64,000 bases of DNA from Comamonadaceae bacterium UBA2121 (GTDB lineage Bacteria; Pseudomonadota; Gammaproteobacteria; Burkholderiales; Burkholderiaceae_C): assembly GCA_002331385.1 (NCBI GenBank), contig DCYB01000012.1, positions 62,001 to 126,000 of the forward strand. The letters run 5' to 3'. The notes below the pieces were generated by a model that saw nothing but the letters and a program-made list of their open reading frames with translations, searched no databases and was not told the DNA's origin. This document shows, one piece after another, positions 34,549 to 43,092 of this stretch. How positions within the stretch are numbered: position 1 is the stretch's first letter; each line of letters opens with the position of its first letter. Position numbers and translations under genes: made by a program.

Positions 34549-36060
34549 CTACAAAGAATCATGACTTTCCCGAAGACCTCGGGATTGCACCAGCCAGCGC
34601 TGTGGTTTCATCAACAGCAAGCCACAGGTGAACAAAAGTGCGTCGAGTTGCCATCCCGGCCATATGCCCTGCCGCCACCATTGCAGGCCATGAAGTACCG
34701 TAGCCAGTGCAGTGACTCCGCCAGCCGCGGTGAGCAGTGATGTTGTGGCATGCAAGCGCGATGGAGACACAAGCACTGTCAACGCTGCAGCGCCCCAACA
34801 CACACCGAAGAAAGCATTCAAGCGCTGATCGGCAAGCCAATCGGCAGGCGCGCATTGCATCACTAGAAGCAGCATCGCAGTAGCTGCCACCAATCCGACG
34901 CACAGGCCCTGCGACACACGCAACCATGGGACGCCGCGATCGCGTTGTACTTTTTCGCGGCGCCGCTGCCAAAGAAACAAGCCGCTCGCGCACAGCACGC
35001 AGGCCGCCAACCCCATTAGTAATTGCACCGAGCGCATCACCGAGCCCCACGACGATCCCAGCCAGTCATATTGCGCAAAATGCAGTGGCTGCACAGCGAT
35101 GAACGCACGCGTCCAAAAACCGTGCGATCCTGAAGTGAGATCACCAAGCCAGAGCCCGTCGGATCGCCGATAGAAGTGCCGCTCGAACACCGCAGTGCTT
35201 GGCAGACCTGATTGCACACCGGCCAGTTCAACCATGTCGCTGGAACGCACTGGCGATTTCGCGCGATGCAGCGTCAGCCTTTGTGCGTTGAAGCCAGGCG
35301 TTCTGAGTTGGTCGTTTGCGAGAATCTCGTCAAGCGTCAGTTTCCCATCGCCATCGGTGGACGGGTTGCCCGCAGCGGGCATGCGTCCCATCAAATCCAC
35401 GAATACCTGTCGCGGCATCTGCGGATAGACCTGGGGCGCGAGCAACAAGGTTCCCAGTGCACCCAACCCACTCAATGCGCCAGTCAGTGCAAACAACAGC
35501 AACCAAGGTAAGGCCCACAATCCGATGAGCGAATGCAGATCGAAAACTGAAGTGCGCAGCCCCTTGTCACGCCTGAAACGCCGGAAGTCGCGCCAACGCC
35601 TGCTGTGCGTCCACAGACCTGCCACGCAGAGCACCAGCAAGGCCAATCCGAACAGGCTTATTGCGATCCTCCCAGGAAAGCCTGCAAATAGACTTTTGTG
35701 CAAGTCCTTGAGCAGACTCAGTGCAGGAACCTCGCGAACAGGCGCACCGCTGACCGGATGAAGCAACAACGTGCATGCCTGTCGTTGGTTGCACAAGGCG
35801 GCGCCGAAATGGTCTGCACCAGGAAGGATCAACGTTGCGCCATCGTCAAAATCCACTCCTTGTGCTTTCGCATGGCGGAGAAGTTGCTCTATCGAAAGTA
35901 TCGGACCAGCACCCACTTTGGGCGACGCCAACGTCCATTCAACAAGCGCGTTGTGACCCAGGCTCCAACAGCCGCTGAAGAGCACTACGAACATCAATGC
36001 TCCGAACAATGCGCCAGCTCCGCGATGCAACTCCTGCGCCAACTTTCGCCGCGTCATCAT
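34549..36060 (-). CDS. fptC: PepSY-domain membrane protein FptC
   Basis: A 503-residue PepSY-associated transmembrane protein. The N-terminal helix region FGALMFVVLFSGCWSLGHNAL and a second membrane pair HSLIGLWALPWLLLFALTGALSGLG are typical, with several more helices at the C-terminus. Related proteins reduce or handle ferric siderophores at the inner membrane. It is the third gene of fptABCX as in P. aeruginosa (FptC about 506 residues) and overlaps fptB by ATGA. Confidence 0.88.
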   Translation of the reverse strand: MMTRRKLAQELHRGAGALFGALMFVVLFSGCWSLGHNALVEWTLASPKVGAGPILSIEQLLRHAKAQGVDFDDGATLILPGADHFGAALCNQRQACTLLLHPVSGAPVREVPALSLLKDLHKSLFAGFPGRIAISLFGLALLVLCVAGLWTHSRRWRDFRRFRRDKGLRTSVFDLHSLIGLWALPWLLLFALTGALSGLGALGTLLLAPQVYPQMPRQVFVDLMGRMPAAGNPSTDGDGKLTLDEILANDQLRTPGFNAQRLTLHRAKSPVRSSDMVELAGVQSGLPSTAVFERHFYRRSDGLWLGDLTSGSHGFWTRAFIAVQPLHFAQYDWLGSSWGSVMRSVQLLMGLAACVLCASGLFLWQRRREKVQRDRGVPWLRVSQGLCVGLVAATAMLLLVMQCAPADWLADQRLNAFFGVCWGAAALTVLVSPSRLHATTSLLTAAGGVTALATVLHGLQWWRQGIWPGWQLDALLFTCGLLLMKPQRWLVQSRGLRESHDSL

Positions 36061-36362
36061 CAGGGGGTTCCTACCAAGTCCGACGCCAGCAGAACTGCCG
36101 ACATCAACGCGACGGCAATGAGCGCGCTAACGGCGAAGCGCCATGGTCTCAATGTCAGCAACGCGCCCAACAAAACGGCACATCCGATCGCGACGCCCAC
36201 GAACAAAGCCAGATAGAGCCGCTCAAGTGCCGCGACTGAAATAGCCTCCTCACCCGCCAATCCACGTGCGACAAGGATCGCCAGCAACGTCGATATCAAA
36301 GTACTCTCCAACAGCGCCAACGCGATGCGAGCGTACCAATAGGCAGACTCATCTCGATGCAT
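36060..36362 (-). CDS. fptB: Small inner-membrane protein FptB
   Basis: A 100-residue protein with three hydrophobic segments (ALALLESTLISTLLAILVA, LYLALFVGVAIGCAVLLGALL, VSALIAVALMSAVLLAS). Length and position, between the TonB receptor and the PepSY protein, match FptB of P. aeruginosa, whose function is not known. Its ATG shares a base with the fptA stop (TAATG), indicating coupling. Confidence 0.8.
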   Translation of the reverse strand: MHRDESAYWYARIALALLESTLISTLLAILVARGLAGEEAISVAALERLYLALFVGVAIGCAVLLGALLTLRPWRFAVSALIAVALMSAVLLASDLVGTP

Positions 36363-38527
36363 TAGAAACTACCGCGCAAACTCACCATGACGTTGCGCGG
36401 CTCTCCGTAACGATTGCTCCACTGCGGTGAGAATAGGTTCTGGTAGTAGATGCGATCGAACACGTTGTTCACGCTGACGGATGCAGTCCAGTCCTTGTTT
36501 ACGCGATAGCCCAATCTCAGACTTGCGGTGGCATAGCCGCCCTGCCGCAGTTTCACTGCGCCAGCGTTCACATGGTTTTCACTTTGCATCTGCAGACCGG
36601 CGCCGATACTCCAACGTCGCTCTTGCCATGGCAATTGGTAATTGCTCCACACCCGCAGAAGATGCTTGGGCGTGTAGGTTGAATATTGCGTTCCTGAGCG
36701 CGCAACCGTATCGCGCAGGTACTTGGTTTGCGTATGGGTGTACCCGACAGCCACCGACAAGGCCGGCGTGATGCGACCGGTTGCCTCCAGCTCGAAGCCC
36801 TGACTGCGCACCTTGCCACCGCTTACGTAAAACGCACCGGGGCCTACGCCCGGATGCTCCGGATCGATCTGCGGGTTGTTCTCAAGCTGCACGCGGAATA
36901 GCGCCAGCGACAGATTCATGCGACCACCAGCGATATCACCCTTGATACCCGTTTCGTAGCTTCTTCCTTCCACCGGCTTGAGTGGATCGCCGCTGAATGT
37001 GCGCATGGTTTGCGGTTGGTAGACCTCCGCGTAGCTGGCGTACCATGACCAGTCAGGTTGAAAGTCCCAAATCACGCCGCCATACGGAGTCCATTGTTGG
37101 CCTGGTTTGAAGCGCTTAGCAGGATCTTTCTGCTCCCACCAACTCGTGCGCCCACCCAGCACCAAAGTCAGAGGCTCGGCCAATTTGATGCGACCCATTC
37201 CATAGAGCGACTTCTGCGTGGTAGTGGTACTACCGGGCGATTGGTAGTCACCAAATTGCGGAAGGGGAACGCTCCAGGGATTCCAGCGATAGACGTTCAC
37301 AGGTACATTCACTGCAGTGCGAGGCATGGCCTGGAACTGCTCCGTCTCACCGCGGCTGTAGTTCGCGCCGAACAACAGTTCATGCCTCAGACCCCACCCT
37401 TTGACAGGGCCGCCGATCGAAGCGTCCAGCGATCGCTGGCTGCTTTCAAAACGGTAAGCACCGACATTCAAGCGCCCGCCGTCACCGGTTGCAGGATCGA
37501 TCGCGCCGTACGATCCTGCGTAGCGCAGATGCGAATCTGCGGTTTGATAATCCGCGTTGAGCTTCGCTGTCCATCCACTTTCCAGTCGCTGTTCAAGCGA
37601 GCCGAATGCGCGTTTGGTCTCCCAATCAAACTTGTCCCACGCCACATCAAGATACGTCTTGCGTGACAGGCCTAGGCTCGATCCGTCCTTTGCCATTGGA
37701 ACACCCGCCATGTTTGTGACGGAGTCGATGTTCTGGTACTGCGCGCCCACCGTCAGCAAGGTTTGCGGCGTGAGATCCACTTCGGCAATGCCATAAAGCA
37801 GTTTGGTCTTCTGCTCGGCCACTCGATAGAAATAGTCGCGGTCTTCATAGGCGGCCACCATGCGGCCACGCACGCGCCCATCCGCGGTCAACGGGCCACC
37901 CACATCCAGCTCTCCCCGCAGCCGATTCCAGCTTCCAGCACTGAGCGAAACGCTCTTGGTGAACGCGCGCTGCGGACGTTTGCGCACCAGGTTCACTGTG
38001 GCGGATGGATTGCCTGCGCCGTGCATCAGGCCATTGGCCCCGCGCAGAATCTCCACTCGTTCGTAGACCGCCATATCCTGCGGCGAACTTGCCGTGCCAC
38101 CCAGTTGCGCCGAAACTCCGTCCATTTCGAACGAGTTGATCTTGAAGCCCCGCACATAGAACGCCGTGGTTAGCAACTCGTAGGGCCGTGTCGTCACGCC
38201 GGTTGCCTGCGCCATCACTTCGTCCATACTGAACAGGTTTTGCTCCTGCATGCGCTGCTGATCGATGGTGCTGATGGATTGGGGAATTTCGCGCGGTGCC
38301 AGCTTGAGCTTGAGCATTGCCCCGCCAGTCGACTGCTGCGACTCCTGAACCGTCACCGTTGGCAGCTCCTTCGGCCGCTCGCCCGTCGATGCACTGTCTG
38401 CTGCAAGTGCCGGCAACCATGTCAGCGAGGAAAGTGACAACGCCAAGGTTGCAGAAAAGGGTGCGGTTGCTAATTTATAGCTACCCTCGGAGTTGAAACG
38501 ATGTCCATTGCTTGCTGTCATTGCCAT
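36362..38527 (-). CDS. fptA: TonB-dependent ferric-pyochelin-type receptor FptA
   Basis: A 721-residue outer-membrane receptor. A signal sequence (ATAPFSATLALSLSSLTWLPALA) is followed by the plug domain (IPQSISTIDQQRMQEQ, GANGLMHGAGNPSATVNLVRKR) and a 22-strand barrel ending in the usual aromatic residue (SLRGSF). The ATG at 38527 (MAMTASNG) is chosen over the TTG at 38548 because AGAGG lies 8-9 bases upstream. There is no extended N-terminal signalling domain. Length is almost equal to P. aeruginosa FptA (720). Fur and PchR-type sites precede it. Confidence 0.93.
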   Translation of the reverse strand: MAMTASNGHRFNSEGSYKLATAPFSATLALSLSSLTWLPALAADSASTGERPKELPTVTVQESQQSTGGAMLKLKLAPREIPQSISTIDQQRMQEQNLFSMDEVMAQATGVTTRPYELLTTAFYVRGFKINSFEMDGVSAQLGGTASSPQDMAVYERVEILRGANGLMHGAGNPSATVNLVRKRPQRAFTKSVSLSAGSWNRLRGELDVGGPLTADGRVRGRMVAAYEDRDYFYRVAEQKTKLLYGIAEVDLTPQTLLTVGAQYQNIDSVTNMAGVPMAKDGSSLGLSRKTYLDVAWDKFDWETKRAFGSLEQRLESGWTAKLNADYQTADSHLRYAGSYGAIDPATGDGGRLNVGAYRFESSQRSLDASIGGPVKGWGLRHELLFGANYSRGETEQFQAMPRTAVNVPVNVYRWNPWSVPLPQFGDYQSPGSTTTTQKSLYGMGRIKLAEPLTLVLGGRTSWWEQKDPAKRFKPGQQWTPYGGVIWDFQPDWSWYASYAEVYQPQTMRTFSGDPLKPVEGRSYETGIKGDIAGGRMNLSLALFRVQLENNPQIDPEHPGVGPGAFYVSGGKVRSQGFELEATGRITPALSVAVGYTHTQTKYLRDTVARSGTQYSTYTPKHLLRVWSNYQLPWQERRWSIGAGLQMQSENHVNAGAVKLRQGGYATASLRLGYRVNKDWTASVSVNNVFDRIYYQNLFSPQWSNRYGEPRNVMVSLRGSF

Positions 38528-38546
38528 TCCCGTAACCTCTTTTATC

Positions 38547-38565
38547 AAGAATAAGTATTGTTCTC
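38547..38565. promoter_or_regulatory. Candidate Fur box of the fptABCX operon
   Basis: On the minus strand GAGAACAATACTTATTCTT matches about 12 of 19 positions of the Fur consensus; it starts 20 bases upstream of the fptA ATG. Confidence 0.55.
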
Positions 38566-38581
38566 AATTGTGAAGAGTGTG

Positions 38582-38604
38582 GCTTTCGGTGGCAGCACTA
38601 TTTC
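38582..38604 (-). promoter_or_regulatory. Putative PchR box of fptA
   Basis: Minus strand GAAATAGTGCTGCCACCGAA followed by AGC. The same 23-base element differs at one position before pchE and at five before pchD, in the same orientation to the gene each time. It is 17 bases upstream of the Fur-like site. Naming it the PchR box is inference from its presence at exactly the three promoters PchR controls in Pseudomonas. Confidence 0.65.
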
Positions 38605-38617
38605 TATCGATTCAGGT

Positions 38618-40330
38618 CTATGTGCCTGGCGCATGGACCGCCCCTGACGTCGCGAACGCGGCATACCAGGAACATCGACTTAGTAGTTGCTCATGGGTAC
38701 CACCATCCGTCAGACGTCCATCAATCAACACCAGAATTTGGTCGGCTGCACGCGCCAACGCCGGAAGGTGCGTTACCGCGAGCACGGTTCTCTGCCCGCG
38801 CAGGGAGATCAAGGTTTGCACAACCCTGGATTGCGACAACGCGTCCAGATTGGCCGTGGGTTCATCCAGCATCAGCACCGCAGCGGGCGACATCAGGCAG
38901 CGCGCCATGCAAAGACGTTGGCGCTGCCCGCCTGAGAGCAGCGCGCCATCGGGACCCACGTCAGCGTCCCATCCGCCGGGAAGCAATTCGATGTCGTCCC
39001 ATAGCGCAGCGGCGCGCGCTGCATCGCGCATTTGGGCGAAGTCGGCCCGTGCATCCGCCAATCTCAGGTTCCATGCGATGCTGCCCCGTAAAACGCCCTG
39101 TCCCTGAAACATCACTGAACGGCTGCGCGCCAGCGTGACTTCATCCAACCCCCGCGCATCCGCTTGTCCCATCAAGACACATCCGTCCGAAGGATCAAAA
39201 ATTCGCGCCAGCAACATGAGCAACGTACTTTTCCCTGCACCCGAAGGGCCCACCAGAACAGTCAACGACCCGGGTGGCACGTGGAGGTTAATGTCTTGCA
39301 GCAGCACGCGTTCTTCATCAAGCCGGTAGTCAAGCTCTCGCGCGTGAATGCTGCTATCGCGCACCCGTTCGCCATGTGCAGGTGATTTCAAAGGGGGCAT
39401 GCCAAGAATCCGGAGCAGCACGTCCAGCGATTGCAGCGCGCCACGCAAAGCCTGATCAAGATGCGTGAGTTGCGCCAATGGCTCAATGAAACGCCCGAGC
39501 AGCAGGATTGCGGCCACCACCAGCGCACCATCGTGCGTGGAATGGACCACACTCCAGCCGCCCAGCAGAATGGCAAACGCAAAGCTTGCTTGCACGCCGA
39601 AAGCGAATGCCACGTCTGACGGAAGGCCGCGGAGCAGCAACTCACGTGAGCGATTGCGCAGCGAATGCAGCGCTTCTTCGAGAGGTGAACGTGAAAGCAC
39701 GTCAGGCCCACTTGCCCTGATCAATATCTGGTGCCTGGCGAAACTCTGAAGTTGCCGGGACATAGCTTCCTCAGCGGTGGATCGTTCACGCTCCAACCGG
39801 GCGCTACGGCTCGACGCCCAGCGCAGAAGTACCGCCAACGCCGCCCCCGCGACAGTCAGCACCGAAGCCATCCGCGTATCGATCAGCCACAGACCCAGGA
39901 TCACACACGATGGCGTAACCACGGCGCTCACCATCGGAGCGATCAGGTGCGCCGGAATCGCCATGCTGTGCAGCACCGGTCCGCGCAGCAACGTCTGCGG
40001 CAATGCTATGCGCCGCAACCCAAGCGGGTTCAAGCGGGGCATATGCACGAGAAGCTGCCCCAACAAGCCGGCCATCAGACCTCCTCCGGCCAGATAGCCG
40101 CGCCGTTGGGCAACAAAGAAAACCAGCGCATGCAAGGCCGTCGCGGCAAGCAGCAAAAACAACCACGGAGACGCGAACGTCCCCGCCCTCCACCACGTCA
40201 TCAGCACCGGCACCAGCAGCAGTCCACACACCGCATCCATCACGGCGGCACAGGCCGCCCAAACCGTGGCCTGCCACATCGCAGTGCGGCATACCTCCGG
40301 TAGAAGACTCCATCTGCGCAACCACGTCAT
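38618..40330 (-). CDS. pchI: ABC transporter PchI-like (fused membrane and ATPase domains)
   Basis: A 570-residue half-size ABC exporter: six helices in residues about 20-300, then the nucleotide-binding domain with GPSGAGKST (Walker A), LSGGQRQRL (signature) and VLMLDEPTA (Walker B). Its partner is the preceding pchH-like gene, whose stop overlaps this start (ATGA). In P. aeruginosa PchH and PchI accompany the synthetase genes and are implicated in siderophore or iron transport. Complete and in frame. Confidence 0.88.
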   Translation of the reverse strand: MTWLRRWSLLPEVCRTAMWQATVWAACAAVMDAVCGLLLVPVLMTWWRAGTFASPWLFLLLAATALHALVFFVAQRRGYLAGGGLMAGLLGQLLVHMPRLNPLGLRRIALPQTLLRGPVLHSMAIPAHLIAPMVSAVVTPSCVILGLWLIDTRMASVLTVAGAALAVLLRWASSRSARLERERSTAEEAMSRQLQSFARHQILIRASGPDVLSRSPLEEALHSLRNRSRELLLRGLPSDVAFAFGVQASFAFAILLGGWSVVHSTHDGALVVAAILLLGRFIEPLAQLTHLDQALRGALQSLDVLLRILGMPPLKSPAHGERVRDSSIHARELDYRLDEERVLLQDINLHVPPGSLTVLVGPSGAGKSTLLMLLARIFDPSDGCVLMGQADARGLDEVTLARSRSVMFQGQGVLRGSIAWNLRLADARADFAQMRDAARAAALWDDIELLPGGWDADVGPDGALLSGGQRQRLCMARCLMSPAAVLMLDEPTANLDALSQSRVVQTLISLRGQRTVLAVTHLPALARAADQILVLIDGRLTDGGTHEQLLSRCSWYAAFATSGAVHAPGT

Positions 40331-42040
40331 GTGTCGTCACCGCCCTGTTCCCGCCACATCCGGGCGTAGACACCCGATGCCGCCAACAATGCTCCGTGCT
40401 GTCCCTGCTCGATGATCCGGCCGTGCTCGACCACCACGATCAAATCCGCATCGCACACTTCTGCAAGCCGGTGCGCCACAATCAGCCGCGTGCGCGTGGC
40501 GGCACAGCTTCGAAGTGCACGTTGCACCGCCGCTGCGGTCACGGGATCGCAGGCTGACGTGGGTTCGTCCAGCAACAGCACAGGAGCGCGTGACAGCAGG
40601 CAACGCGCAACGGAAAGCCGTTGCAGCTCGCCACCTGAGAGCTGCGCATCAATGCCAACCACGCTGTCGTATCCACGAGGCAGCGAATCTATCCATTCAT
40701 CAAGGCACACCGCCTGGGCGGCTGCATGAATTTCTTCCTGCCCAACCGAAGGATTCAGCAGTGCGAGGTTCTTTGTCATCGAGAGTTCGAGCGCATCTCC
40801 GTTCTGGGGTACGAGCGCGATGTGCTCCCTGCGAACGGAGTTCGGCAGATCGCGCAACTCGACATCCCCCATCCGGATGCTGCCACTCGTTGCGTCCATG
40901 AAGCGCGCCAACAGATGCAGCAAGGTACTTTTGCCGGATCCAGAAGGACCCACCAGCGCGACCAGGCTCGCCGGAGCAATTGTCAGATTCAGATCGTGCA
41001 GCGTTTGGCTTTCTGCATAAGCGAAACTCACAGCGTCCAGACGAATCGATCCATCGACCGGCACAAGCTCCGACTGCCCTTCGCTCAATGGGGAAAGATC
41101 AAAAACTGCCTGAAGGCGATCAGCAGCTTCTCCTGCAGTCGCAAGCGCATCGCCACCATGTCCCATCGCACGAACGGGAGCACTCATCACTTGCAGCATC
41201 AGAATGAATGCGCACAACGTGCCTACACCCAGCGGCATGTGCTGCCAGGAAAATAAACATGCCCCCGCCAGCAACCACCCCATCATCCAAGGCGATGACA
41301 ACAGCACCTGCACCAGTGCAGCGACACGTCCTGCTTTGTGCACCCAGCCGTGAAAGGCGAGCACGAAAGCCGCAGCCGATGCACACGCCCGACCTTGAAC
41401 GCCAGCGCCGGGATACTGCCGCGCCAGCACCAGATTGCGCGCGTATTCACTGTAGTCCTGAGCCAGTTGCTCCAGGCTCTGATTGCGGGCGTGCACGGTA
41501 GCCTTGAAACAGACGCGAACGCAGCAGACGGTACCCCGCAGTCGCCATGAGCAACGGAATCAAACACCACACCAACAGAGCCGGTTCCATCCACGCCAGT
41601 ACCGAGGCAGCCGTGATGGGAATCACCACGAGATTGCAGATGTCAATCGGTGCATGCGCGATGACTTGGTGCAACGCACGAATATCCTGCCCCGCAAGTC
41701 GCCCCACTGCATCAGGCCCGTTGCGTGCAAACCATTCCAGCGGAAGTCGTTGAAGATGGGCCAGCAAACGGTAGCGCAAGTCACTGCACGCCTGAACATC
41801 CACCTGATGCGTGCAATACGTTGCCGCAGCCTGGCATCCCAACCAGATCGTCACGCACAACAGCACCTGCAGCGGAACGCTCATGGAAAGTGAAGCGGCG
41901 TCGTGCACCAGTGCCTCGGCCCATCGGGACAACAACACCCAAGGAACGAGTGAGAAGACACCCGCCATCGCCTGGAGCGTCACAGCTCCCAACAATTGCC
42001 AGCGATAGGAGTGCAACAGCGTGCGCAACGTCGGCGTCAC
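40327..42040 (-). pseudogene. pchH: ABC transporter PchH-like, split by a frameshift
   Basis: Two frames together make one half-size ABC exporter of about 570 residues. The first part, from the GTG at 42040 (overlapping the pchG stop as GTGA), covers the early helices (VTPTLRTLLHSYRWQLLGAV to LLRSRLFQGY). The second part carries the remaining helices and the ATPase domain (GPSGSGKST, LSGGELQRLS, VLLLDEPTS). The frame changes by +1 near 41487-41510. Either the gene is broken or there is a sequence error. If truly broken, PchI lacks its partner. Confidence 0.8.
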
Positions 42041-43092
42041 ACTAGGTCGCCCACCAGTTCGTGCAATGTGCGGGGCTGCGGGACTACCGAAGGGCTTTGC
42101 GGGAACCCGATCCCTTCTGCAATGCGCTGCCATACAAGCGCCACGTCGAGACTGCGCTGATTGCTGCGCTCGCATTCAAGAGCGTCGGACAATACCGACA
42201 ACGAGGCACCCGCAGCATAGGGCCAGAGCTTGCTGTGCACATCACTCCACGACACCGCATCCGCGTGCCAGATTTGCATTACGGGAGGCAATTCACCCGA
42301 GCGACCGGTTTCTCCGCCCAATGGATACACGCCTGATGGGTCTGCAATTGGTAGCGCCATCGCGGGCGTCCAGATCAGTGGGCCAAACGGGCTCGACAGG
42401 CTGAGCACGCCGTGATCGGTGGTCACCACGAAACGCATGAGCATGGCCATGCGTCCGTCATCTGTGGCGTCCAACTCGTTGAGCACCTGCAAGCGCACCG
42501 GCGTTCGGGATAAAACTAGCACTGCTGCGCGCATGCATTCGCCCGCATCCGGAAGTACCTGCACCGACCACGGTGATAACCCTTCCAGTGCAGAGCCCAC
42601 AATATCCAGACTTGCCACCCCCATTTGAACGCTGCACGCCACGTCAATGTGGCGCACACGGCCGCTGCGACCCAAACGCTGCACAAGCGCGATGAACTGC
42701 GCGACAGCTGGCAAGTGGAGATAGAACGTGTTGAGTAAACATCGGTGGCCCCATCGCACCGATTCACGTAGCAGGGCTTGAAGCTCGTGCGACAGAAGTG
42801 GATGCTCAACCACCACATCCATGCCGCGCTCCATCAGTGCACATGCCAATTCAACGCCCTGCTCGCCCCGCGCTGCGCCGCCAACAGCCACACATGCCAA
42901 ACGCACATCGGCAGGTATGGCAGCAATGGAATCGAGAAACGGCACTCCAAGCCGCTGAGCGAGGGCGTGCGAGCGTTCGCTTCCACGTCCCAGAATGGCG
43001 TGCAGACAGTATCCCGGCTGCTGCACAATGCCCGCTGCGTAGAACTGGCCAAAGCGTGATCCAGCCACAATCACCGGCTTGCAATCGGTCAT
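42037..43092 (-). CDS. pchG: Thiazolinyl imide reductase PchG
   Basis: A 351-residue NADPH-dependent reductase (PchG/Irp3 type) that reduces one thiazoline ring of the enzyme-bound siderophore. The N-terminal nucleotide-binding fold is PVIVAGSRFGQFYAAGI, and EHPLLSHE and YLHLPAVAQFIALV are conserved. The ATG at 43092 overlaps the pchF stop (ATGA); upstream frame to 43197 is a shadow. PchG type, rather than the unrelated PchK of enantio-pyochelin producers, points to pyochelin of P. aeruginosa stereochemistry. Confidence 0.9.
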   Translation of the reverse strand: MTDCKPVIVAGSRFGQFYAAGIVQQPGYCLHAILGRGSERSHALAQRLGVPFLDSIAAIPADVRLACVAVGGAARGEQGVELACALMERGMDVVVEHPLLSHELQALLRESVRWGHRCLLNTFYLHLPAVAQFIALVQRLGRSGRVRHIDVACSVQMGVASLDIVGSALEGLSPWSVQVLPDAGECMRAAVLVLSRTPVRLQVLNELDATDDGRMAMLMRFVVTTDHGVLSLSSPFGPLIWTPAMALPIADPSGVYPLGGETGRSGELPPVMQIWHADAVSWSDVHSKLWPYAAGASLSVLSDALECERSNQRSLDVALVWQRIAEGIGFPQSPSVVPQPRTLHELVGDLV

